Assembly: GCF_000003815.2 (NCBI RefSeq)
Contig: NC_049987.1
Span: 15,600,361-15,636,862, forward strand
Direction of reading: 5' to 3'
Source of the DNA: Branchiostoma floridae
Taxonomy: Eukaryota; Chordata; Leptocardii; Amphioxiformes; Branchiostomatidae
Length of the DNA stretch: 36,502 nucleotides
A program made the translations under genes and the position numbers. Below the pieces are notes generated by a model, which searched no databases, was not told where the DNA came from, and saw nothing but the letters and a program-made list of their open reading frames with translations. How positions within the stretch are numbered: the stretch's first letter is position 1; every line of letters begins with the position of its first letter. Positions 31,401-36,502 of the stretch are shown here, in pieces.

Positions 31401-32199
31401 GTCTTCAGCAGCTGCTGCTTTAAGGGCATCTTCGAGTTCAGAATGCAATGCTGGAGTAGAGAATGGAGTGAAGAAACATTATCATGAACATTAAGATGAA
31501 AATCTGGTTTCTATAAATTATCGCGTTTGTACATATTGGTATCCATTCCCTTGTCATCGAAAAGTCAAGTGCACATTGTTGACATAAAGTCGCCTTATCG
31601 GATTTGGAAGGAAGTTAATACATAACATTGTACATCTTGTGCAATATCGCAAGGTATCGATGGAATACATGAGAGCTTTTGATTGAATCTGAAAAGAAAA
31701 CCGTGTTTGACACGTTTTACCCATATCATGATTATATACACACTTTATAAGCCACTTAGTTCATCAATCTACTAGTACCAAGTATACATGTATTGTTTAT
31801 GGTTTGCGTACATTTACACGCAGTAAGATAGACCGTGGGTAAGACATCAAAGTTAACCGCCATATAGAAAACACGTCTTGACATATATCTAGCATTACAA
31901 TAGACTGTTTACAAGCTACAGTTCATCGTTGATGTCGCGCATGTGTAGTTCGAACGACTAACCGGCTTATTTTAACTGCCGTTTGTAACATCATTGACGC
32001 CTGGTCATGATTGGTGTCATTATGATCAATCAACCAGATTGTAAGGAGTCATGCACTTACGTAGGGACCTTTTGATGACGCGGTGTCCGGGTTCAGACAA
32101 TGGGTCCTTCTTTGACGCAGTCAGGATGAGGTACGCGGAGACGGCCAAGATCATCACCAAGGGTACTCCCACACCCACTGCCCTCCTCATGTTGGACAT
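7248..32199 (-). CDS. Multi-domain MACPF (perforin-like) protein with FAMeT-like, hevein-like, F-type lectin and C-type lectin modules, 28-29 exons
   Basis: Exons in transcript order: 32199-32061, 31450-31334, 30597-30424, 29972-29896, 29524-29427, 28935-28785, 28463-28351, 27926-27779, 27465-27383, 26741-26635, 26459-26221, 25797-25560, 25240-25168, 24888-24795, 23762-23625, 23385-23306, 22699-22615, 22245-22159, 21509-21418, 21046-20839, 20388-20242, 20116-19912, 18989-18741, 18200-18024, 14363-14189, 13115-12880, 10655-10475, 9049-8829 and, less surely, 7414-7248. Every intron is GT-AG and every exon length fits its neighbours' phases; the sum is 4,299 nt (1,432 codons plus stop). The start ATG lies directly after an acceptor (TTAG), so a non-coding 5' exon should lie upstream. 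MACPF proteins insert into membranes; the C-terminal lectins suggest glycan targeting (inference). Exon 12 uses a weak donor (CA before GTGAAA) and the nearer of two AGs; exon 20 uses the upstream of two AGs; both choices are forced by frame. A further exon could be hidden in the N gap. The overall model is strong; exon 29 is the weak part. Confidence 0.85.
7660..7870 (+). repeat. Left member of an inverted repeat around the C-type lectin exons
   Basis: Blocks here match the reverse complement of 11945-12165: GGCACAAAA, GTTTGGAATAT, AGAAAGCTT, GGTATCAAACTTA, AGGCCTG and AGTGCCCAAATTCC. The copies are diverged with indels. A partial direct copy of the AGGCCTGCTTACG part also sits at about 8011-8080. 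Confidence 0.65.
8103..8345 (+). repeat. Two-and-a-bit-copy tandem repeat of about 100-115 bp
   Basis: Units at about 8103-8217 and 8219-8318 share TTTGGAATGGGG, GATTTCAAGTGACACGTAC, CAGTACCT and TGGTAACGTTG blocks. A third start follows at 8319. It lies in intron 28. Confidence 0.8.
8440..8695 (+). repeat. Dispersed repeat A, copy 1
   Basis: About 256 bp nearly collinear with 11200-11455, sharing TTGTTTAAGGTACCCTTTTC, TTATTTTGACACGGAAATTG, AAACGACGTTTTGTTCAAAG and CTTTAAGGTACCTTTTTC. Many CGTACG-like steps are typical of the family. Confidence 0.85.
8829..10655 (-). CDS. Exons 27-28 of the MACPF gene: C-type lectin domain with EPN but no WND
   Basis: Exon 27 (10655-10475) carries Cys-Pro-Glu-Asp, Tyr-Glu-Gly-Ala-Gln-Glu-Glu-Cys and Gly-Gly-Ile-Val-Ala-Ile-Pro. 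Exon 28 (9049-8829) carries Phe-Trp-Leu-Gly-Met (the WIGL position), Ser-Trp-Ala-Ser-Gly-Glu-Pro-Asn-Asn, Asn-Cys-Ala, Asp-Lys-Trp-Ala-Gly-Ala-Thr-Cys and Arg-Tyr-Val-Cys-Glu. The EPN tripeptide (about 1337-1339) that gives mannose-type specificity is present, but the WND motif reads WAG, removing two Ca2+ ligands. The exon 27 donor directly abuts a transposon end. Without exon 29, translation past the exon 28 donor would run into a stop at 8743. Confidence 0.9.
9355..10470 (+). mobile_element. PIF/Harbinger-like non-autonomous element, family 1 copy 1 (1,116 bp)
   Basis: Terminal inverted repeats begin AGCCCCGGTCA on the left and end GACCGGGGCT on the right, with a longer match over about 35 bp including a CGTACGATTCCTTGCGAT-like part. 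Flanks are TTC (left) and TTA (right), a decayed 3-bp target duplication of the TWA type known for PIF/Harbinger. Many CGATCG/CGTACG-like internal repeats are present. No transposase frame is seen, so it is MITE-like. Its right end abuts the splice donor of exon 27. Confidence 0.8.
11090..11455 (+). repeat. Dispersed repeat A, copy 2, with an extra 3' submodule
   Basis: 11200-11455 matches 8440-8695 in the same orientation. 11105-11200 is a further copy of the last third (GACGTATTTACGCTATTTTAAGGTACG-like, then TTTTGACACAGAAATGATGCC). A third family member at about 14620-14705 is interrupted by the Harbinger-like element. Confidence 0.8.
11945..12165 (-). repeat. Right member of the inverted repeat around the C-type lectin exons
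   Basis: Reverse-complement counterpart of 7660-7870, with GGAATTTGGGCACTTT-like, CAGGCCTG and TGATATTCCAAAC blocks. It lies in the intron between the F-type lectin and C-type lectin exons. Confidence 0.65.
12880..14363 (-). CDS. Exons 25-26 of the MACPF gene: F-type lectin (fucolectin, F5/8 C-like) domain
   Basis: Exon 25 (14363-14189) gives the Asn-Val-Ala-Leu start, a Gln-Ser-Ser strand, Ala-Val-Asp-Gly-Asp and Trp-Tyr-Val-Asp-Leu-Gly. Exon 26 (13115-12880) gives Val-Val-Ile-Tyr-Asn-Arg-Asp-Asp-Cys-Cys, then Cys-Gly-Gly-Asp, Arg-Gly-Arg-Tyr-Val and the closing Leu-Cys-Glu-Val-Gln-Val. The family's fucose-binding motif H-x26-R-x-D-x4-R is complete: His at about 1144, Arg 1171, Asp 1173, Arg 1178, with the neighbouring Cys pair that ring-stacks fucose. 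The split codon across the intron makes Ser. A hAT-like MITE sits in the intron between the two exons. This is the best-conserved recognition module of the gene. Confidence 0.92.
13675..14115 (+). mobile_element. hAT-like MITE (441 bp) in the F-type lectin intron
   Basis: It begins CAGGGGTGGGCACCGG, the classic hAT terminus, and ends with a diverged complement (ACCTGAATTTTCTGTACCGG then TACCTACGCC). Flanking 8-mers ATATCTAC (13667-13674) and ATCTCTAC (14116-14123) match at 7 of 8 and fit the hAT nTnnnnAn target rule. The inside holds GGACC/GGTCC repeats and a G run. No coding. Confidence 0.8.
16225..16350. repeat. Perfect 34-nt palindrome arms around three 26-bp tandem repeats
   Basis: Arms 16225-16258 and 16317-16350 are exact reverse complements (starting GAGGTACAAAGTATGG). 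GCATCTACATAACTACAGTG followed by CTTATA repeats three times at about 16240, 16266 and 16292, partly inside the left arm. It may be a tiny foldback element. Confidence 0.95.
16415..16698 (-). mobile_element. LINE-type retrotransposon ORF2 C-terminal fragment
   Basis: The minus-strand frame reads Gly-Arg-Phe-Pro, then Cys-Pro-Phe-Cys, Ile-Glu-Asp-Glu-Tyr-His-Phe and Val-Val-Cys-Pro-Lys-Tyr. This CCHC motif after a GR[FY] stretch is the known C-terminal end of invertebrate non-LTR retrotransposon ORF2 proteins. It ends at a stop at 16415-16417. Upstream RT sequence is not recognisable, so this is a 5'-truncated relic carried within the nested element. Other open frames over it are shadows. Confidence 0.75.
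18024..18200 (-). CDS. Exon 24 of the MACPF gene: hevein-like (chitin-binding type 1-like) 8-Cys module
   Basis: Residues about 1048-1106 form one module on a single symmetric (phase 1-1) exon. Eight cysteines occur in the hevein order: Cys-Gly-Arg-Gln, Cys, Cys-Cys-Ser, Cys-Gly, His-Cys, Cys, Cys. It begins with Trp-Arg-Asn-Asp and ends Phe-Asp-Phe-Arg-Lys. Hevein domains bind chitin or N-acetylglucosamine through aromatic residues after the CCS and near the sixth Cys; here those places hold Asn-Gln-Glu-Gly-Gly and His, so sugar binding is doubtful. From memory, related Cys modules with a Trp-Arg start and Asp-Tyr-Arg-like end occur next to lectins in amphioxus proteins. Confidence 0.75.
18290..18450. 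mobile_element. Possible retroelement tail
   Basis: The stretch CGACGTTTCGATGACTGTCT followed by GTCACCTTCCTCGG resembles the 'GACGTTTCG...GTCACCTTC' signature common in the 3' ends of invertebrate and vertebrate non-LTR elements and SINEs. Recognition is from memory only. Confidence 0.3.
18741..18989 (-). CDS. Exon 23 of the MACPF gene: growth-factor-receptor-like Cys-rich tandem repeat
   Basis: Residues about 965-1047. Two consecutive units of roughly 34 residues share a pattern: Lys-[His/Asp]-Phe, a Gly/Asp-rich turn, Cys-Val-x-x-Cys, Gly, then Ser-Asp-Gly-Lys-Thr-Cys. With the Cys-rich end of exon 22 this makes a furin-like/EGF-related spacer. It probably acts as a disulphide-stabilised stalk between the MACPF-FAMeT half and the lectin half. 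The exon starts and ends in phase 1, so it could be duplicated or skipped without shifting the frame. An open frame on the plus strand over 18643-19023 is its antisense shadow. Confidence 0.8.
19600..19735. repeat. G-run cluster with repeated GGGGGCGAGATCRCT motif
   Basis: Several G runs of 5-14 bases alternate with CGAGATCGCT/CGAGATCACT, and one inverted copy (CTAGTGATTTCGCCCC) is included. The tract could form G-quadruplex or hairpin structure on the plus strand. It lies in intron 22. Confidence 0.85.
19912..21046 (-). CDS. Exons 20-22 of the MACPF gene: domain resembling Methyltransf_FA (FAMeT, PF12248-type)
   Basis: Residues about 778-964. The pattern Phe-Val-Ala-Ala followed by Ser-Gly-Asp-Ile and later Trp-Tyr-His-Leu (exon 20), an Ile-Lys-Tyr-Gly-Ile-Gly segment (exon 21), and Asn-Asp-Val-Gly-Pro-Pro-Leu-Gly-Ile then a Tyr-Ser-Phe-Gly strand (exon 22) is what I expect of the FAMeT domain, a beta-sandwich in many invertebrate secreted proteins. 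Despite the name, the domain is not a proven methyltransferase and lectin-like roles are plausible. The end of exon 22 is Cys-rich and leads into exon 23. Assignment is by eye and a profile search could change it. Phases are 0 at both internal borders. Confidence 0.6.
21418..23762 (-). CDS. Exons 15-19 of the MACPF gene: unrecognised region between MACPF and FAMeT-like domains
   Basis: Five short exons (138, 80, 85, 87 and 92 nt) encode residues about 618-777. Exon 15 is Gly/Thr-rich with Cys and a Tyr-Pro-Lys-Trp segment. Exons 16-18 alternate hydrophobic and polar residues as expected of beta strands and include a Trp-Asn-Cys-His motif and an Asn/Gly-rich loop. Exon 18 has Cys-Phe-Gly-Phe. 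Exon 19 ends in a Gly pair at the donor. Splice phases (0, 2, 0, 0, 2) agree throughout. A C-terminal beta-sandwich that helps membrane contact is common in MACPF proteins, but I cannot name this one. Confidence 0.75.
22795..23255 (-). mobile_element. Relative of the hAT-like MITE, opposite orientation
   Basis: It shares the ACCGGTAC-type ends, the CAGGTCCAGGTCCGGACC-like interior, and GGACCGGTCCAACAAGAAAA, which matches the complement of 13700-13730. Termini are decayed and the target duplication is not clear. It lies in the intron between exons 16 and 17. Confidence 0.65.
24000..24600. other. Intron 14, no recognised structure
   Basis: The intron between exons 14 and 15 spans 23763-24794. 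The stretch from about 23905 to 24310 has a short inverted CTCTGAG/CTCAGAG pair and could be an old insertion, but I cannot name a family. Confidence 0.3.
24795..28935 (-). CDS. Exons 6-14 of the MACPF gene: MACPF/perforin-like domain
   Basis: These nine exons encode residues about 202-617. The defining feature is the MACPF signature YGTHF in exon 11 (residues about 409-413), followed by a Phe-Gly-Gly motif and a Gly-rich amphipathic stretch as in the transmembrane-hairpin region of the superfamily. Exon 7 carries a Gly-x-Gly-Phe-Asp motif resembling the start of MACPF domains. Exon 12 has a Thr-Val-Glu-Gly-Gly-Asp segment, comparable to the conserved THxxxxGG region, and a following helix. 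Exons 13-14 close with a Cys-containing, charged helical segment. MACPF domains oligomerise and form pores in immune killing, complement attack and some venoms, and some members are non-lytic. The chain looks intact with no stop or frameshift. The subfamily is unclear; I see no complement-style thrombospondin or LDLR modules. Confidence 0.88.
26551..26616. repeat. Perfect hairpin with 31-nt arms and 4-nt loop
   Basis: 26551-26581 and 26586-26616 are exact reverse complements, separated by TCTT. The arms are AT-rich. It lies in intron 10 of the MACPF gene, 19 nt from exon 10. Perfect arms suggest a recent event or a maintained structure. Confidence 0.97.
27925..28036. repeat. 56-bp tandem duplication covering a splice acceptor
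   Basis: 27925-27980 and 27981-28036 share ACCTGTGGT, AGTGAACAATAT, CATTGTCAT and GGCATAATG-type blocks. The first unit holds the acceptor of exon 8 (27927-27929) and the second a second CAG in the same place. Confidence 0.85.
29427..29972 (-). CDS. Exons 4-5 of the MACPF gene: acidic Asp/Gly-rich linker
   Basis: Exon 4 (29972-29896) encodes a short strongly acidic stretch ending in an Asp run and a Gly run. Exon 5 (29524-29427) encodes about 32 residues, Glu/Asp-rich with several Met. Together (residues 144-201) they look like a flexible linker between leader and MACPF domain. The exon 4 donor (AAG before GTGCAC) is weaker than the others and was chosen because it leaves phase 0 for exon 5. 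The N gap lies between exons 3 and 4; phases match across it, but an exon of length divisible by three could be missing. Confidence 0.65.
30034..30376. other. Assembly gap of 343 N within intron 3
   Basis: The gap lies between exons 3 and 4 of the MACPF gene. The non-round size suggests an estimated gap. Flanking exons are phase compatible without it. Confidence 0.97.
30424..32199 (-). CDS. Exons 1-3 of the MACPF gene: hydrophobic leader, dibasic site, Ala-rich helical stretch
   Basis: Exon 1 encodes residues 1-46: two Arg at 5-6, a hydrophobic core at about 7-28, then a polar stretch with Lys-Arg at 43-44. This fits a signal peptide followed by a short propeptide, or an uncleaved type II signal anchor; I cannot decide between them. 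Exon 2 (residues 47-85) holds an acidic and alanine-rich, probably helical segment. Exon 3 (86-143) begins Ser/Gly-rich and continues into a hydrophilic Glu/Val-rich stretch. No known domain is recognised in exons 2-3. Leftover bases at each junction complete sensible codons (Pro across exons 1/2, Ser across 2/3). Confidence 0.8.
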
Positions 32200-32589
32200 C
32201 TAATGCATAAAAGACATAAAGTCACCATTATTGTTTATTACCAATATCCACACGAGCTAAAAGCGCAACAAAAGAAACATGTGTAAAACAGCAGTCTCTC
32301 ATCTTTTCTCAAAATGTGCCAAAGAATAGCGAAGTAAAACATCATACCCATGTTTAAAAGAGTCAATATATTTAGTTCTTTGGACTACGCCGGCGTTGCC
32401 CCAAATCAAAACAGTATTTTTCAAATTTTGATTCCCATGTAACAATAAAGAAAAATATTCTCATTCTAAATTGACTCTTTCCCTATCTCCAATACGGAAT
32501 TAAAGCTATCCCCATATCAATTCTTTGAACTTTCGCATGATGGTGTAAAAAGCCAAATTATGAGGATAAGGCACATCACCCCGTGGTCA

Positions 32590-33110
32590 TAGGGAATTGA
32601 CCCGATGTTGGGCACAGGAGCCCACAATGTACATTTGGAAATAAGTCGACCCACTTCCTCCCAAATAAATCAATTTTAAGAGGCGTATGTAAATGTGTGG
32701 TCAAAGTCCTGAGGGCATACATATCCGTGGCACACCTAACTTGAATTTCATCGATCAGGTCATTGGGGACATGCAATACCGGGGCACTGGTTAGCCTCCA
32801 TAGCAGGCTTTCTGGGGCCTTTTTTTTTGGCTCATAATACACTTTTGCTGGCCATTTCTATTTGTACTCGGTCGCTGATTGCTGGCGTTTTCTAATTGCA
32901 GGCTAGGCACAGGTCCTGGAGCCCAAAATGTGCGTTTTTCGCTGAAAATAGCACAAAATATCCAAATAGATGTATATATGCAAAGGTGTGAATAATGTCC
33001 TGTGAACCTTTATCCTAGGTATTTCATACAAAATTCAAAGGCATTTGGTTTAAAAACTATATCATAGGAGCCCAAATTTGGTCGGAAAATGTCCAAACAA
33101 AAATAATGTG
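32590..33110. repeat. Degenerate repeat with AGGAGCCCAAAATGTGC motif
   Basis: GGCACAGGAGCCCACAATGT (about 32608), GGCACAGGTCCTGGAGCCCA (about 32908) and GGAGCCCAAATTTGGTC (about 33067) head similar stretches that contain AAATGTGTGG/AAAGGTGTG and GTCCTG blocks. It is upstream of the MACPF start and could overlap its promoter or 5' UTR intron. Confidence 0.55.
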
Positions 33111-33542
33111 AAAGACCTAGTACATAAAGCCATAAAAGAAGTCCGGGGATATTTACACACTTTACTATTATATTGCGCAAAATATCAGGTCATTTAGCGC
33201 AAAAAGAAGGGAATATAGCTGATAGCTATGTGGGAAGCACACATTTCATCGGGAAGCAGATAACTGATGACATATATCCTCGATATTTCAAAATTTCAGT
33301 AGTGAAGAATAGCATTTGAAGAAGAAGTAGAGAACATAACAGGGCATCAACAAGACACAAAAGGACAACACGAGAACCAGAAGGTTTAGCCTGGAGCAAC
33401 TATTCACGCGCCACTGGTCAGAACACAAATTCTATGTCACTTCCCTGCCCTTTTGTCATACTTGTTGAACAACTGCGATTATGAGAGCACGTATAGTCTA
33501 TCGCGATATCCATGTTTGGGAATGTCTGACTTCTATTAAACT

Positions 33543-33548
33543 TTTATT
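33543..33548 (-). terminator. Poly(A) signal AATAAA of the candidate small gene
   Basis: The minus strand has AATAAA 36 nt downstream of the TAG at 33584. This is a normal distance for a compact 3' UTR and supports the gene model above. Confidence 0.45.
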
Positions 33549-33583
33549 CTTGGTTATCAACTGTCCCCCGTTTTTTCTTCTTC

Positions 33584-34237
33584 CTAGAAGAGCACCGCCA
33601 CCAGTGACTTATAATCCTCAGGTGGGATAAAGAGTCGCGATGGCCGGTTTGCTGTACTGGTGGTGTGCACGGGGCCCGGTATCGTCGCCAGTGTCTGTGG
33701 TGCTGGTTCACGGACGTCGCTACCGATGTTGGCGGCGGCGGTTGTGTCAGAGCGGCGTGCGGGCGGTGTAAGGACGGTCGTGGCCGACGATGGCGCCGAT
33801 GATGTGGAAGCCTCGGTGTTGGCGGCACGGGTGCGCGAACGGGTATTTCTCGTTTCGTAAAGTAGACCGACGGGGACCCGGTTTGGAAATGCAACACTAG
33901 AATCAACCGTGTTGATCTAAGATAAGAAAGGGGGCGAAGCGGTGGGGAAAAACAGTCGTCTGAACAAAACGGAGCAGAAAAAACAACACTCAGCCGATCA
34001 CGAGAAGTAACTACGTATACGAGGAATGAGGGAGTCAGTTGGCGGTAAAAGCGAGGGAGGTCATTTAGGGCTGGGGAACGTCCGTACAATTTGCGAGCCT
34101 ACAGGAATCGTGACATTTTTTCGAGTACTGCTGTACAAGTAGCTCACCGATTGATCTAAACTAAAATGGATGGGACTACGGATTTTTTCTGCGTGGCCCT
34201 GGATGCTACATAGTTCTAATAAGGTCTTGTTTAACAT
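33584..34237 (-). CDS. Candidate small two-exon gene, about 140 residues, unknown function
   Basis: Exon 1 runs from ATG at 34237 to 34148 (30 codons) and ends at a good donor (TCG before GTGAGC). Exon 2 runs from an acceptor (pyrimidine-rich, ATCTTAG) at 33916 to TAG at 33584-33586 (110 codons). Both borders are phase 0. A TATATATC box lies about 52 nt upstream of the ATG and AATAAA 36 nt after the stop, so all parts of a compact gene are present. The product starts with a short Leu/Lys helix; the rest is Ser/Thr/Ala/Pro-rich with Arg and ends in a Pro-Pro-Glu-Asp-Tyr-Lys segment and a hydrophobic tail. No family is recognised. It could also be the end of a retroelement or of a longer minus-strand gene. 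A longer open frame (33544-34089) in another frame is probably a shadow. Confidence 0.45.
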
Positions 34238-34286
34238 ACAGCGGACCCAAGACGACGACCAACAACATAGGCGAGGATTGAGGTAT

Positions 34287-34294
34287 GATATATA
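34287..34294 (-). promoter_or_regulatory. TATA box of the candidate small gene
   Basis: The minus strand reads TATATATC here, about 52 nt upstream of the candidate ATG at 34237. This spacing leaves room for a start site around 34260 and a short 5' UTR. It is an A/T motif in an otherwise GC-balanced stretch, but such motifs arise by chance. Confidence 0.35.
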
Positions 34295-34329
34295 CTTTTT
34301 GCACGCCCCTTCCTTGCGGTACATCTAAA

Positions 34330-36180
34330 GGCTGCTGCCATGCATGGTAACTTCACGTAACGCAGCATTTTCTACGCGGATCGGTTTACATACGTCTTGT
34401 ACTGCGTGGTAGTTCCCAAACCCGACCACTCGCTGCCGAAAAAATTATAAGTGGAGAAAGGGGGTGTTCTGACTGCAAAATTTCAGGGTGCGAAGTGGGT
34501 TTAAAATTATGTTGCGCCAAGCAAAATGTGGTTTAATAATACGCAACCGGGCATTTCGCAGGCTGAAGTCTTAACATGAAAAATGCCTCCGTCGTCTTTC
34601 CTCCTTGTATTAAAGCAGACCGAGAGCAAACCGAGAAGAAGCGAACGTTGCCGAATTCACAAGTCTCCCGGCTGTTTCACACACGGTATTTTGTCACCAT
34701 GCAGTCGTCTTCCAGAGCGTTCCAAATTATGGAAGAAAATGAGCATCTCCTCGTCATTTTCCCATCAGCGCGCCGGCTTCGTAGGAAGGTAAATAGATTG
34801 GGCGTGATAATTTCTCCGCCCACCTCTCGGAAAGTCTGAATATGAAAGCGGCGTGTTAACATATTTCTGTGTTCGCAAAATTCCACGGTAGAAATTTGCG
34901 TAATGTTTCTGCCGGGATTAAATATTCCGGTCGGGATCGGACAAACGCTAACAAATCGTATGCATTAACATAACGCAAAGAAACCAAAGGTTTTGAATCA
35001 TGGAGACATTCATTTTCCTGTTAAGTCCTCTCCGACCTCAAACTCGGTCGGTAGACACTTACTTGCCACAAACACGGTAAATATAAAATACATTAGAACT
35101 TATTAGAGAAGTAAACTACAACGTGTGACAAAACAGTCCCGCGATTTGAAGGAAGTGAAATCTTGGCGGAGAGGGCGTTCGGCAATGATAATAACGACGA
35201 TAAAAGAAGCAACGGACACCCAATCTCAAGTGCATGATTTGCCTCGCAAATTGCGCAAAATTGCGTTTTAGAGGGTTTAAAAATCCAAATTTTCGGCGCT
35301 CACCCCTCCCCCCGACATACATGTATACTCCCGGACGCATTGATCTAAAAAGCTGGCGGGAACGCTGAACAAAAGACAATCGTACCCATACTTGGGCTGA
35401 TGTCTCAGTTACTTAATCAAAGCAGTTCTACACTAGTTCTCACTTTTTTTTTGGGCGAAGTGAGAACTAGAAGAAGTCAACCATACAATATTCCTACCAA
35501 CATTTGTATGTTCGTAAATAATATCTTCAAAACTGAGGTGTCGACAATGTAAGGTAGTTGCTCAAACATTCATAAAAAGGTCTTTTGTATTGTCACGCAA
35601 TATCAGGACGGCTGTATTGATGGAAAAGGTAAGTTTTCTGAACGAATACTTCATCAAGCGAGAGAAAATAAGCTAGACCGCAAAATGACATGGGGATACA
35701 ACTTCACGTAATTACAAATTTAATTCCCGTTGTCCAAATCTCATCATATCAGGACAAACAATCTGGTCATTGCTAAACCTTCCTGTTTTCACGAGTATTA
35801 TATACATGGCACAAACCACTATAGCATTTTGAAAAACTCAAATCAGAACAAGAGACAGTAGGTTACATATTCGATTATCGTAGAAAAACAGCTACCGCGA
35901 AAAAAACGTACATCGTCACGCAGGGACGAGCAGACGACATGCCAAATTACATACAAACACGACAAATGGAACATATAGATACAGATGCGAACACCCGTCA
36001 CATCTGACAACTACAATACTTTGTCTCTGGAGGTTACCTTCGTCAAAGAGTAAAGAGGGGTACATCAGGTCCCTAAAAACTCTCGACGGGAATGACTACT
36101 TGTACATTGAAAGTAATAAGCGCGAATAGCAAGTGATTAAAACTAAATATCAAAAATATAAAGCAGAATAAGAAGATGAT
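34330..36180. other. Right intergenic stretch
   Basis: No supported exon. A 13-nt inverted repeat (CTAGTTCTCACTT at 35433-35445 and complement at 35458-35470) surrounds a T run. The unseen 5' exon and promoter of the MACPF gene could lie anywhere between 32203 and here. Confidence 0.4.
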
Positions 36181-36236
36181 TGACTTTTTCACTGCACATT
36201 TTGATGCTCACCTGCTGTTTACAACTTGTGTTCCAG

Positions 36237-36374
36237 CACGATGCGTACGTGTCACAGCGAGGAACCCTCCCAGCCGCAGAGAAACGTCTGAGGTGTGTGC
36301 GGCAAAGGCAGAAGAAATATACATATAGGAGAAGAAAGGGGCGTGCTACAGAAAAGGTCAGATTTGCTGATCAG
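36237..36374 (+). CDS. Candidate internal exon with a PP1-docking-like KVRFAD motif
   Basis: A polypyrimidine tract and CAG acceptor at 36234-36236 are followed by 46 open codons and a strong donor (CAG before GTAAAG) at 36374. The exon is phase 0-0. The peptide is very basic (Arg/Lys clusters) and ends Glu-Lys-Val-Arg-Phe-Ala-Asp-Gln. Lys-Val-x-Phe is the classical docking motif for protein phosphatase 1, and KVxFAD is typical of the PPP1R3 glycogen-targeting subunits. A following carbohydrate-binding domain would lie beyond the right edge. The open frame starting at 36180 looks signal-peptide-like only because it translates the polypyrimidine tract. One exon alone is weak evidence. Confidence 0.35.
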
Positions 36375-36502
36375 GTAAAGATGAAATCACCAATCACATG
36401 TAAGTATGTACATGCGTTGGACGCGGTTGGTCAATTTGAATTAAGGTGTTCATCATCATAGCGTTCCGTGCCAGTACTGCAGCCAGGCCACGTGTGAGTT
36501 GT

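Noticed and set aside
33544-34089. 181-codon minus-strand open frame
   Set aside because: His/Arg/Pro-rich translation with no domain. It overlaps in another frame an exon with acceptor, stop and poly(A) signal and a more protein-like composition, so it is probably a shadow.

Overview
This is a eukaryotic, intron-rich window, most likely from a cephalochordate (amphioxus, Branchiostoma-type). The grounds are short GT-AG introns, chordate-type TTAGGG arrays, dense small transposons, and a gene that joins MACPF, FAMeT-like, hevein-like, F-type lectin and C-type lectin modules, a mosaic style typical of amphioxus innate-immune genes. Two N runs (6375-6474 and 30034-30376) are assembly gaps. I saw no rRNA, tRNA or CRISPR array.

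The main gene is on the minus strand, from the ATG at 32199 down to about 7248. I could trace 28 exons whose GT-AG borders and reading phases all agree, plus a less certain 29th terminal exon. In protein order it encodes: a hydrophobic leader with a dibasic site (exons 1-3), an acidic linker (exons 4-5), a MACPF/perforin-like domain with the YGTHF signature (exons 6-14), an unrecognised beta-rich region (exons 15-19), a domain resembling Methyltransf_FA/FAMeT (exons 20-22), a cysteine-rich tandem repeat (exon 23), an 8-Cys hevein-like module (exon 24), an F-type lectin with a complete fucose-binding motif (exons 25-26), a C-type lectin with a broken WND motif (exons 27-28), and a possible short tail (exon 29). 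About 1,380 residues are well supported, or 1,432 with the tail. I infer a secreted or membrane-tethered pore-forming protein aimed at glycans by its C-terminal lectins.

Layout. 1-1075: six-copy 170-bp satellite with embedded telomeric repeats. About 1155-1307: CACT microsatellite. About 2998-4990: 163-bp tandem repeats and a duplicated 600-bp module. 5000-7247: no gene seen. 7248-32199: the MACPF-lectin gene; the introns of its lectin half are full of transposons (two PIF/Harbinger-like copies of one family, a second Harbinger-like element nested in one copy, a LINE fragment, a palindrome, a hAT-like MITE, and inverted and direct repeats around the C-type lectin exons). 32590-33110: degenerate repeat. 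33543-34294: a compact two-exon minus-strand gene candidate with TATA box, intron and poly(A) signal. 36237-36374: a candidate plus-strand exon with a KVRFAD motif at the right edge.

The most notable observations are the multi-lectin MACPF architecture, a transposon that inserted into a splice donor but kept it working through its 3-bp target duplication, and a three- to four-level transposon nest in one intron.
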